Of a DNA stretch of 64,000 nucleotides, positions 37,201-50,700 are shown piece by piece. The translations under genes were made by a program, and so were the position numbers. A model generated the notes under the pieces. That model was not told the origin of the DNA, ran no database searches, and saw only the letters and a program-made list of their open reading frames with translations. Source of the DNA: Arbacia lixula (taxonomy: Eukaryota; Echinodermata; Echinoidea; Arbacioida; Arbaciidae). Every line of letters begins with the position of its first letter. Within the stretch, counting starts at the first letter, position 1. The DNA lies in NCBI GenBank assembly GCA_963669155.1, contig OZ022583.1:5160658-5224657 (forward strand), in the 5' to 3' direction.

Positions 37201-40200
37201 GGTGGCACGAAGGCTCCAAGACCCCCTGGTGGAGTTCTCCCGGCTCTGCAATCAGGATGACGACTTGCTCTGTTTGAAGCTGCATCCACAACAGGTATGG
37301 GCTGGAGGGAGGGAGGGGTGGCTAGAGGGGGGGGGGGGGGGGGGATGAGCAAAGAAAGAATAAAAGATACAATGGGGCAATGAAAATAAATCATACAATA
37401 CTTTCGTTATGCTAGTTATTTCATCTTATATATTACCTTTTTACTTATGTTTGTCTTTGATGTTCAATTTCATTGTTTTATTCTATGTATATATGTTATG
37501 TATATTCATATTCTGTGTGCTTGCCCTTTAAGTCTTAATGCACCATTCGTTTATTTTTCACACAGAATGCACAGAAATCTCATAGAACAGTGCATAAACA
37601 GTGTGTAAACAGTGCATATATCGTACATGAATGATCCCAGTTTATTTGTACATCTATGTCAGGCGTTCATGGTTGTAATGTCCTCACTCCCTCGTCCTAC
37701 CGGGCACTGTTCTTCCTAGGATGAAGTGAGCCAGGAGGAGCTGAAGGAGGCCCTCTATCAGGAGTTTATCTACAGGGTCAATGAGGTCGGGGTGGACATC
37801 AACCGAGCCATCATGCACCCACACACAACCAATGTGGTGCAGTTTGTGTGTGGCCTGGGGCCCAGGAAAGGAAATGCTCTGGTCAGGGTGAGCCAAATCA
37901 TACTCATAGATTACCGCAGTGTGACGTCATTTGAGCATTAATGTCAAGACAACTGGTTCTAAACAATGCAGATAGAGCAAGCAGCGGTGATCACAACGGG
38001 GACTGTAATTTGGAATGCCCGACACTAGCATGGTAGACAATATCGGACCGCTAAATCTCTCACTGGAGCGAGTTCGTTTAGAGCCAATGGTCTTGACAAC
38101 ATGCTCATATGATGACATCACTTCGGTACTCTATACAAGCTTTACTGTCATGTGAGTGGAACATTAAAGGGATAGTTCACCCTAAAATTAAGTTGGTTTC
38201 AATAAAAGAAGACACATGAAATAAACAAGTAAGGGATGGTTTGATGAAAATCCATCAAATGATAAGAAAGTTACAGAGTACCGAAGTGTGACGTCATTTT
38301 AGCATCATTGTCAAGACAACTGAGGTTCTAAACTACATGTATGCGGATAGAGCAAGCAGCGGTGATCACAACGGGGACTGTAATTTGGAATGCCCGACAC
38401 TAGCATGGTAGACAATATCGGACCGCTAGACCTCTCACTGGAGCGAGTTTGTTTAGAGCCAGTTGTCCTGACAACATGCTCATATGATGACATCACTTCG
38501 GTACTCTATACAAGCTTTGCTGTCATATGAGCGGAACATTAAAGGGATAGTTCACCCTAAAATTAAGTTGGTTTCAATAAAAGAAGATACATGAAATAAA
38601 CAAGTTAGTGAAGGTTTTATGAAAATCCGTCAAATGATAAGAAAGTTATGATCTTTGAAAATTTTGATTTTGCTTGTGGACAATTTATTTGAAAATGTTT
38701 ATTTTCTAAAAAAAATGTCCATCCTTTTACCTTTGCATGTGATAAATCATGAGGAATATGTTTTTACACACATACCTCCAAGAAAAAAATTGTCAAAAAA
38801 AGAAAAAAGAGCAATTTATGGAATCATACAGCACACAACAAATGGGAGAGCACCTCGCATGTCACCTAACAAAATTCAAATTTCAAAAACTCATTACTTT
38901 CATATCTTTTTTCGTCAAACCTTCACTAATATGTTTCCTTCATGTGTGTGCTTTTATTGAAACCAACGTAATTTCAGGGTGAACTATCCCTTTAACTGTT
39001 GTCTTCAGATACATGGTGAGGTAGTGTCGACCAATTTTCTTGGTACACCAATTGTAGTCCTGAAAATAATGTTTTTGTTTTTGTTACACAGAGGAATAAT
39101 TGCCTGTCTCTAATGTGCTTAAAAGAATAAAATGCATGAGGACTGGAAATGGGGAACTGGGTTCCTCTAGAGCTTTTTGCATGCTTTTTAGGTAATCTGG
39201 CCAGTTCTTGCCTCATCAAGATTTTGTTGTGATTTGTGGGACATAAGAATTATTTATTCTTTATTGCACTGAATTGTTCTCTCTGGTTTGTACTGTCTTA
39301 AAAACTTGGTGAAATATGATGGGGTAAACTGAGTGAAGCATAATGAGGTGAAAGAATCTTAGACTGGATAGGAACTGTCAGACTGAAGGATTCATTCTTT
39401 TGAAGTAGCAGAGTAGCTCTGAAATGGGCTGCACAAAAAGCAATGTGAGAAATGAGTGAGAATATAGGGTAAAGAGAAGAGTATTCTTTAGTCAGAAATA
39501 AGCTCTGAAAGGAGCTTCATCTTTAATGTTTTAATTAGATTGACTGGCCGGCAGCCGTTGGTATTGGTGTAAATACAGTGCACTTGCAGATTTGTCTTTC
39601 CTTTGAAAGAATGCTACACACAGCTTGGGGCTATGAAGTAAATATAAATGCAGCTCTATGGAACTTTATTATTTATAACTTTTAGCAAATTGAAGTTGCT
39701 TATTAAATTTGATGGGATGAAGTTTCTTCATTTCAGTTTTTTGTCCCCAGACTGAAAAGAAAAAGAAGCTTGTCAATATATCTGGGAGTTTATGGAACTC
39801 AATTACTTAGAATTGTCAGCAAATGAAAGTTGGAATATCTTTTCTCCTCATTTTGTCCTCAGACATTAAAGCAGAAGAATCAACGTTTGGACAACAGGAA
39901 CCAGTTAGTCACTCACTGTCAGCTGGGACCAAAGGTTTTCATCAACTGTGCAGGCTTCCTCAAGATTGATACTGCCTCGGCCGGTGATGGGTAAGGCAAA
40001 GAGAAAGAAAACGCACACTTAGATTGACTCTTTGCTCAACCTCACACTAAATCATTCTTTCAAAGATGAGGTAGGAAAAGAGGAGTTTCAATAGAAGCAT
40101 AAACTCTTATTAATATACAGAGCCGATAAAGGTGTACATGTTGAATAATCCTACCCAACGTTTAATGTTAATGATTTTAGCATTATCTTTTCTTTGTTGT

Positions 40201-42260
40201 TGTTGCCAATTTGCAATTTCATTGTTTAATTTTTCTTGTAGAGGGCCCTATATCATAAGCATTGCTTCCTTTGGAGTCATTCCAAACGATGCTGTAATTA
40301 TTTGTTTATACGTGCCATGATGTTATATAATGGAAAAGAAACAAACTGAAGTGAAATTATCAATTATTTTCATTGACAACTTGGGTACATTGAAAGCAGA
40401 AAAGGAGGAGAAATTCGCAAGTGCAAGTGAATGATACAAATGATATGAAGGTTTGAAATCGATATTCATTGATTACCACCATTAGTATTCATTGTTATGA
40501 TCATGTTGTGTTTTTTTTTCTTTTTCCAGAGCTGATGATACATACATTGAGGTGCTGGACAGCACACGCATCCACCCTGAGACGTACGAGTGGGCCCGGA
40601 AGATGGCCGTGGATGCCCTGGAGTACGACGAGGCAGCCGATGACGCCAACCCCGCTGAAGCCCTGGAAGAGATCCTAGAGAACCCTGACAAGCTCAAGGA
40701 TCTGGACCTGGATGCATTCGCCGAGGAGCTGGAGAGACAGGTGCATTTTGTGTTCTTGTTTTTTTTTTTTTATTTATTTACTCATTCATTCCTGCATAGT
40801 TCAGCATTAATAAAGAATGACATATAAAGTATACATATAACAAATAACAAGCTATTAACGATACATATTAAGTATGAAGATATACATACAGTAGAACCTG
40901 TGTATAGTGGCCACCCAAGGATACAAAAATTGTGGCCTTTAAAGACAGGTGGCTGCTATAGGCAGGTTCTTTAACACATCTCTCTCTGGGGGAATTATTT
41001 TAGTGGCCACTATAGACAGGTTGGCTGCTATAGACAGGTGGCCGCTAAGACAGGTTTGACTGTATACTTGTACACAGTGGAACATACAGAGGTACCGCAA
41101 TATGAGCTTACAGCTTGAGTGGTTGCCACACCTTTCTTATCAAAAGAACAAAAAAAAATAAGATAACACTTAATATAGCATGCACACAGACGATCTATTT
41201 TTTTTTTTTTTATAAAACCTTTACACTTTATACAAAAATACTATGAAGAAACACAAGCGGAAATGTGGGAAGATGGGGGAGGAGAGAGGAGGAGGGGTTG
41301 CCCAATTATGTTTTTCATTGAAACATGTATAAGATTAATCTGCTTATAAAGATCTCATTTCTTGTCTTCTTTGAGTAGTTTCTATATACTAGTTTCACTG
41401 TACTTAATATATTCTACAGAGCAGAACATTGTTTCCCCTTGATCAATGTTACTCATTGAAACATGTATTGGATAAGCCTGTTCATAAAGACCACATGTCT
41501 TGTCTTCCTTCAATGTATTTACTTTATAGAGCATAAGAAATACCAAGTGATTAGTAAAGATCAATGAACCCTAGCATTATTCTGCTTGTTGTTGTGACAG
41601 GGGTATGGTAATAGGAGCATCACCCTGTATGACATCCGTGCTGAGCTGAACAGTCGGTACAAGGACCTGCGCACCCCGTTCCACCCCTTCTCCCTGGAGG
41701 AGACCTTTAGCTGCCTGACCAAGGAAACTCCAGAGACCTTCTATAGAGGTACTGCCCTACTCTCACAAAAGGAAGCAACTAACAAAAGAGACTTCTTGTA
41801 AATGAGCAAAATGTGTCTGTCACTTGCATTGGCATCAGTGCAACACCACATCATGTTAGATTGAATATCTCGCAGCAAGATGAATAATTCTCGTCCAGGT
41901 TTTGGTCGCCTGTAGGGAATGCTGGGTACAATCTAAGAATACTAATAACCCAGATTTGATTGATTTGTCACTTGCTTCCTTTTGTCAGAGTAGGGCAGGG
42001 TAGCACTCATTCACTCACCCTACAGCCCAGCCAATTCTCAAATATATCCAAAAAAGTAGACATTTGTGAGACAAGATCATTTTATACTGTAATTTGTCGT
42101 ACCCACTTCTGATATGTACGAGTCGACCACAATGTTGCAGTAAAAAATGGATTAGAAAGCTGTTTTAAAGCTAAGAGAAAATCTTATCTGACCAAGGAAC
42201 ACTATGAAGTGGAAGGTGATTGTTATTATTGTATAATGATTGAGTGATTAAGTGAGTGAG

Positions 42261-42331
<71 letters not shown>

Positions 42332-44700
42332 GTGAGTGAGTGAGTGAGTGAGTGAGTGAGTGAGTGAGTGAGTGAGTGAGTGAGTGAGTGAGTGAGTGAG
42401 TGAGTGAGTGATTGATTGATTAAATGATGAACCAATATCTTAATGCAGTATCTTTTTATTAACTCATCTCCTTTGTCAGAAAGTGCACTTAATTAGCCAT
42501 TACATGGTGTAAACTGATGACCAATTGGACAGGATAGTTTGGACAGATCAATACTTCATTTGATGGATTGATAATGATTGCCTCTTTGACCCACCCCAGG
42601 TAAGATGGTGACGTGCAGTGTGTCAGGCATCGCCCGGCGTCGACCCACCAGAGAGATGCTGGATGAAGCCAATCCAACCAAGAATGAAGAGACAGGTCTC
42701 TGGCTCTGCCCCTTCTGCCAACAGGACAGCTTCTTTGAGCTCAACGAGGTAAGAGCTCAAGCTTAAACAGTCCTTTTCACTTTTAAGAAAGGATAAATGA
42801 ATGAAAGAAAATTTATACAAAACCCTACTTCAGGGTCCTGTTGCATAAAAATTACCATTGATGGTATTGACAACTTTTATGGAAACCTTGAATTTGATTG
42901 GCTATCAAGCAATGTTACCATGGTAGTTACCATTGATGGCAGAGTTACCATTAATGGTATTTTTTATGCAACAGGGCGCCAGTGAAATTTTGCCCGTCAT
43001 GTTGCCATAAATAAAGGATGTAAAAACTACATTATAACTCTGCCAGATGATTTAATCGTACAGTGGATTTACCCTTTTTTTTACTTGTTTTTGACGCCTG
43101 GAGACCTGAGGCCAGGGCTCTGGTCTTATAAAGAGCTGTGATTGATCTGAATCGACCATAAGTCTAATCTCCTATCTCTAATGTACAGAGTTACCATTGA
43201 TATTAATTTTAAGTCAAGTTGCAATCAATCGCAAATCTTTATAAGATAGGGCCCCCGGAGTCATTTTAGTTGTGGAATGCTGAACAATGTCTTCACCATA
43301 CCATGGATTTGCCATTTGATAGTAAATTTACAGTTGATTTACATTTTGCAAATTTAAATATATTTCTCTCATTTTCATTGTACTTGATGCACAGGTCTGG
43401 AGCCATTTTGACACTGGGAACTGCCCGGGTCAGGCTGTAGGGGTCAAAGTTCGTCTGGACAGCGGCATCCAGGGTTTCATTCACACCAAGATGCTCAGTG
43501 ACAGCAAGGTCAAGAACCCAGAGGACAGGGTCAAGGTCAGTACATCAGAGGTCGTGGTGATGAGTTGTCAGTGAACAGACCTGTAGATTCAGGCAAAATG
43601 TGTGCTGCAGCTCAGTGTTTAGAAACTGCAATTGAGTTTACACCGGAGTTTACACTGGAGTTTACACCGGGCTATTGCTAGTAGAAGGGCCCTCTGCGGG
43701 GTTGATTGCATATGGCATGAACACCATGTGCAAGCTTTTTTTCGATCCATACACATACATGCATTTAGTATACAAATAACGCATGAGTCAGCGTGCAATT
43801 GTGTAAGTGCAGTGCACACAAGATTTCTTTCGATTGATGCTGCCTCGAGCCTACAAAAACAAAACAAACAGCAGTCGTAAGTTCCAGGGGGGTGTTTCAC
43901 CAAGCTGTTCGTAAGTTACGAACGACTTTACGAACGACTGGTGAGCCCTTCTTGTGCTGAATGAGGTACCACACTTTGTTCATTGAGAATGTGAATTAGC
44001 ACAAGAAGGGATCACCAGTTGTTCGTAAAGTTGTTCGTAGCTTACGAACAGCTTGGTGAAACACCCCCCAGGTCTAGTAATTTTGTACTCCTGTACGGCA
44101 TCGCGACACGAGATATCACGAGCATCAATCAATCAATCAATCGATCCTTCTCCATCCCCCCAGATTGGTATGACGCTGCATGCCCGCATCATGAAGATCG
44201 ACATCGAGCGGTTTCAGGTGGACCTGACGAGCCGCAGCTCTGACCTGCAGGATCGCAATGGGGAGTGGGCCCCGCCCCGGGACACCTACTATGACTACGA
44301 GGCAGCCGAGATGGACAAGCAGAAGGATGAGGAGGAGAAGAAGAAGAAGGCTGCCTCCAGCAGTGAGTAGCAACACAACCACGGCCCTGTCTTATAAAGA
44401 TTTACAATTTATCACAACTGGACTTGCGATTGATATCAATTGAAACTCTGTACATTAGAGATTGGGGATTGAACTGGCAATCAGTTCACATCCGTCGTAA
44501 ATCTGTGGTCTCACACATATAGACCATGCATACTTTAATGAAATCAAGAAGGTGCACATCGGAATATTATCCCACAGTGTGAGAAAATGGTCAATAAGCA
44601 ATTATATAGATGATGATGACAAACAATGATGATGATGGTGAAGATGATGGCGATGATGACGATGATGACGATGACATTGACAACGATGATGATGATGACA

Positions 44701-44746
<46 letters not shown>

Positions 44747-47700
44747 CAACTATGGCGATGATGCCGAGGATGATGTTGGTGTTGGTGTTGTTGGTGTTGT
44801 CATTGTTGTTGTTGTTGATGTTGATGATGATGATGATGAAAAAGGAGATGATGAAATACTGTATGTCATTCCTCTTTTGATCACAGCGTACGTGAAGAGA
44901 GTGATAGCCCACCCGTCCTTCCAGAACATCACGTACAAGCAGGCTGAGAAGGTGATGCGAGAGTCTGACCTGGGTGACGTCATCATTAGACCCAGTAGCA
45001 AGGTACCATCTCACTTCGCACTTAGCCCTTGGTGTTCCAGACAAACTCATGTGCATTTCTTGTGAATGAATTGACACATGAATTGGCATGTAATGAGTGA
45101 AGTGTTACTGTAAACACCTTCATGGTTATTGCTAAAGACTCTTAAATAAACATTGCATTTTTGGCAGTTATGTCTGTTTTTCAGAAAGACACTCATTTCC
45201 TATTTCTTCCTTTTGCCAGTGGCCGTTATCGTTATCTGTGATGATATCATCATTATCTAAAAAAAAAATTCCAGTTGTAATATTTGTCTTTGCATCATTA
45301 AGATAAATTCTATTATCTTTTATCTTTCATTTGATTCTCAATATTACTATAATGATTTTTGTCTCGCCTGAACGAAGTTCAGTAGAGACCAAGTGATCAC
45401 TTTTCCTGTTAGTCTGTTGGTCTGTTGGTGTGTTGGTTTGTTACAAAAATGTTCAAAGTTTTTCTTTAACTTGCTCTCATTTTTGTCTCGCCCACCGGAG
45501 GTGAAGGCGAGACTAAGGGATCCAAATGGCGTCCGTCCGTCGTCCGTCGTCCGTCACAAATGTTAAAGTTTACCTGCAAGACTCTCTTTTGACAAATAAC
45601 TTCACATGGGTTGCTTGGATTACAACCTAACTTGGGTCATAGATGCACTGGGGGTACCTTCATGTTATGGTACCGTTGGAGGTCACAGGATAAGGTCAAA
45701 GGTCATTTGAGGTCATACGTTAAAGTTTACCTGCAAGACTCTCTTTTGACAAATAACTTCACATGGGTTGCTTGGATTACAACCTAACTTGGGTCATAGA
45801 TGCACTGGGGGTACCTTCATGTTATGGTGCCGTTGGAGGTCACAGGATAAGGTCAAAGGTCATTTGAGGTCATACGTTAAAGTTTACCTGCAAGACTCTC
45901 TTTTGACAAATAACTTCACATGGGTTGCTTGGATTACAACCTAACTTGGGTCACAGATGCACTGGGGGTACCTTCATGTTATGGTACCGTTGGAGGTCAC
46001 AGGATAAGGTCAAAGGTCATTTGAGGTCATACGTTAAAGTTTACCTGCAAGACTCTCTTTTGACAAATAACTTCACATGGGTTGCTTGGATTACAACCTA
46101 ACTTGGGTCATAGATGCACTGGGGGTACCTTCATGTTATGGTGCCGTTGGAGGTCACAGGATAAGGTCAAAGGTCATTTGAGGTCATACGTAAAAGTTTA
46201 CCTGCAAGACTCTCTTTTGACAAATAACTTCACATAGGTTGCTTGGATTACAACCTAACTTGGGTCATAGATGCACTAGGGGTACCTTCATGTTATGGTG
46301 CTGTTGGAGGTCACAGGATAAGGTCAAAGGTCATTTGAGGTCATACGTTAAAGTTTACCTGCAAGACTCTCTTTTGACAAATAACTTCACATAGGTTGCT
46401 TGGATTACAACCTAACTTGGGTCATAGATGCACTGGGGGTACCTTCATGTTATGGTACCGTTGGAGGTCACAGGATAAGGTCAAAGGTCATTTGAGGTCA
46501 GGGATACAATTCTTTTGCGTAGCAAGGGAGATCGCGATATTTCTGGTTATTTTCGCAAGTGGGCGAGACACAATATTGCTAATGCCTTGTTTTTATTTCT
46601 GCACCAGTTGTGATCAAACTTGGTACAAATGATCCTTTGGTAATACCAAATGTGTCGTCATGAGATTGATGGGGTCAAAGGTCATCTAGGGGTCAAAGGT
46701 TAAATGATGAGGCCATGTGCATTATTTTTCTCAAAATTTCCATTTGACTTGCTCTCATGTCTTTATTTCTGCCCCAATTGTGATCACACTTGTGGGTAAT
46801 ACCACATGTGGCTTCATGAGGCTGATGGGGTCAGAGGTCATCTAGGGGGTCAAAAGGTCAAATGATATGAGGCCATGTGTATCATTTTTTCTCCAAGTTT
46901 TTGTTTGACTTGCTTTCATTTCTTTATTTCTGCATCAATTGTGATCACACTTGGTACAAATGATCCCTGGGTAATACCACATGTGTCTCTTCATGAGGCT
47001 GATGGGGTCAAAAGGTTTGAAAAAAATATTTGAAAAAAAAATAGGACTGTTTATCGATTGCGAAATCAGGCGAGACTCGTGGTTCGCGAACCACCTTGTT
47101 AATATTACCATCTTTATCATCTTTAGTACTATCTGTCTAACTATCATTGTAATCATGTACAGGGAAGTGACCATCTGACAGTAACTTGGAAGGTAGGAGA
47201 AGGGATCTACCAGCACATAGATGTCAAGGAGGAAGGGAAGGACAATGACTTCAGCTTGGGCTCCTCGCTGCGCATCGGCGAAGAGGTATGTCATGGCAAT
47301 GGAATGTAGGAAATCAAATGTTGCAACTGTCTGACATTATTGTTACCATAGTCTAGGAGTATTATGTTTGTTGAAGACATTATACTTGATGCAGAAAAAC
47401 AAGGCGGCTTCAAAATGAAGTTGATATATACGTGGACTTGCTCTGTAACAAAACTAGAGTGGAGAGACAGAAAGTGGAAGAGTGAACGAGGGATAGACGA
47501 TGTAAAGAATAAAGGGTGAATAAGAGAGGAGGCAGGAGGGAGGAATGAAAGGAAGGAAGGGAGGAAACAAGAGGATGGAGAGAAAGAATGAAATAGAGTA
47601 ACGGAACATTAAAGTGCCTCATGATCCATAAGGCTGAGAGAGCGGTATTAAGTCTGCATACGTATTCTTGAAGAATTTGAGGAGGTTGACAATGTCATCA

Positions 47701-50700
47701 GCTCATGTGTGGAAATAGCCTGTTTAAAGATTCTCTGTCCCTTTTGGAAGCTTAAAATTTGAAATCGTCTATCACGATCGTAAATTGAAGAAAGTGTGAT
47801 TCAAGACCATTTCTAAGAATATAGCATGTTGAAGCTTTCTGTATATGTAAAAATTTCAGCCGTTAAATTTCAAACCGACTATTTTCGTACTACGAAAAAA
47901 GTATTAGTCTTTGTTACAGCATCTGTGTGGTTATTATGCATGTGTGAAATCCTAATTTTATGAGTAATTACTAAACTTTGGAGATGATTCCTTCTATAGA
48001 ACATTTTTTTCATAATGCGTTTTATAATTTAATAAACAGATTAATAAATAAAGCAGACATTTCAACACAAACCTGAGCCTGAGGTAAAGACTATTAATCA
48101 GACGTTGTTTACCTGTTATTTGAATTTTACACTACGTATCAGTTTCAAATGATGAATTTACAGCTTGCTAACACTTCTCTATATGTTTTGCCAATGTTTC
48201 GATGGTTTTGTGATGATCTGAAAAAGGGACAGACTGTCTTTAATTATGATCATTTAAAAACATGTTTAGTTCTGATCATTTAAAAACATGTTTAATTCTG
48301 ATTATTTCTTTCCTGCTGTTTGTTGCATCCAAGAATTGAAGAAACTTGGCAAGACCAACAAAAACCCCTGTGGAAATAACCTCTTGAATCTGATCAGACA
48401 TTTATCCACTGCTTTTTTAATCCAGGAATTTGAGGACTTGGATGAGATCATTGCGCGGCATGTGCAGCCAATGGCGGCGTGTGTGCGGGACGTGACGGGC
48501 CACAAGTACTACCGGGAGACGGAAGGGGGTAGCAAGGAACTGATGGAGAAGGCCCTGATGACTGAAAAGAAGAAGACACCCAGTCGCATCCCCTACTTCA
48601 TGAGCATGTGCAAAGACTACCCAGGTAGGTGCAACCCCCAGTCCTGGTCAGGGGTTAGATTGATTGATATAACCTGACATAGCTCCAACCTGTGCTGCCC
48701 ATCAGTCAGATCTGGGCATATTTGTTTGTAATATTGTGTATTGGTCCTATAATATAAATCCACATTACAATTATATGATTTGGATGGACCGAACATTTGT
48801 GTTCGTTTATAAAATATGCTTGTGTCGTCTGCAAATAGTATGTAATGTAAAGATTTTGATGAACAAGATAGGTCATTTATATAAACGAGAAACAAAAGAG
48901 GCCCGAGTATCGATCCCTGGGGCACTCCACATCTTACATTTCTAGTTTGGTATTTTATTCCATTGATATAAGTCACTTGTTTACAATCACTAAGGTAGTT
49001 GGATAAAAGTAACAACGGGATGCCCCATACTCCATAGAAGTAAAGATTTTAACAAAATTGAATAATCAGTATTATACAACACCTAAGTAGATCCTTGCCA
49101 TTTGATTGGAGGATAATAGGTCATGTGTTATTAAATATTTGTTCCATTCCATGGTTTAGCTTGCATTTTTGTTCCATGCATTTTTTTCCATTGCACGCCT
49201 CGACTTTTGCAGTGAATGCGTGATGCGTAAAATCTACGAGAAAAATTTCTTTTCAGCTGCTTTTTGCGTATTAGCGGGAAATCAATGAGCGCGCAAGGGG
49301 AACTCCCGCGGTGTTGCGGCCGAGGTGCAACTTGAATTTCCGTTGGTATGCTCGAGCCGCAGAAAATCAAAAACAAAAGAGTCTGGCTCCTTTGTATTTA
49401 TCGAGCTAAGAGCATGGATCCAATTGAACAAAGAATATATATAAAGGAAAACAAGTATTTGTTCATCTTCATTCGGGAATCCAATATTTGTATATTGCAT
49501 TTACAAATGACAAGAATCTACTGAGATGTTGCATAAAGCAAATAATGAATGTTTTTCCACTCAAAGTGAAAGATTGAATGTTCTATTCAATTTGGCTTTG
49601 CCTCATTGAATGGAACATTCAATCTCTCACCTCATGGAACTATTCTTTCCATTGCACGCATAAACATTCATTATTTATATAACATTGAATGCTTTAGTCA
49701 AATCAATAAAGATGGTTATTGTGAATTGCATGATTGATATCATTGATTAATTCAGTGGATGTGCCCTTGACTAAATCCAAACTGAGTTTTTACAAGGATT
49801 TTGTATTTATTCATAAAAGTTGAAAGTCTCTTTTGAATACATTTCTCTAAAATTTCAGAAAATATAGTTAAAACGGTTTACTGTAAAATACACCTGTTTT
49901 ACTCTTTGGAGTACAAAAATAGGCATTGTTGTGCAAAGCATTCTAAATTTAGACATGTGATCAGTCTGAATTATGTTTATCTTTTCTTTCTTTTCTTGAA
50001 TTTATCCATCTTGAATTAATTAATCTTTACCCAGTTAATGTTTGATGAACTTATCGCTTGTTTATCCTCGTAAAATTTATGTCTCTGGACTTTGTTAAAC
50101 TTCATTGAATTTTCCTCTCATTTATTCATCTTTGAATTATCACTCGTGTATTATTTCCTAGGCAAGTTCTTACTCTCGTACCAGCCGCGTAACAAGGTGC
50201 GGCACGAGTATGCCACGGTCACGCCGGACGGGTACCGCTTCAGAGGACAGATGTTCACCACGGTCAACTCCCTGCACCGCTGGTTCAAGGCTCACTTCAG
50301 GGACCCCATCCCAGGTACTTAAGCCGCCATTCTCATTCTCTTCTCCCCCACCCCTCCCCTTCTGCTCCAGAACGGGGGAAGTAGACAGCGAAATAGCCAC
50401 ACTCTTGAATATGTATGAATTCTGTAGGCAGCTATGCATGGTTATGCAAATTAAGAATTAATTTCAAAATATGATGAGCAAGATAACACACTTTATTTTA
50501 TCAATAGGAATTATAAGGCATATCAGTATGAGGCATTATAAGAATTTATAAAATACAGAAGTCCTGTCTATGCCAAAACAGGTGATAATCTCCCCCCTCC
50601 CCCTCCCAGAAAAAGACATCCTTACAGACAGGTGGCCTTTATAGACAGTTGTCTTTGTAGGCAGATTTGACTGCCTACCTCTTTGGGTACGACTGGCACC

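Noticed and set aside
42489..42820. Overlapping minus-strand frames near exon 27
   Set aside because: Antisense to the conserved SPT6 exon 27.
44610..45065. Poly-Asp frame joined to SPT6 exon 30
   Set aside because: The Asp run is the (GAT)n intron repeat. The acceptor CACAG at 44882-44886 restores the split Thr codon from exon 29.
45557..46500. Possible CRISPR-like array
   Set aside because: Units are contiguous 157-bp tandem copies without variable spacers, in a eukaryotic intron.
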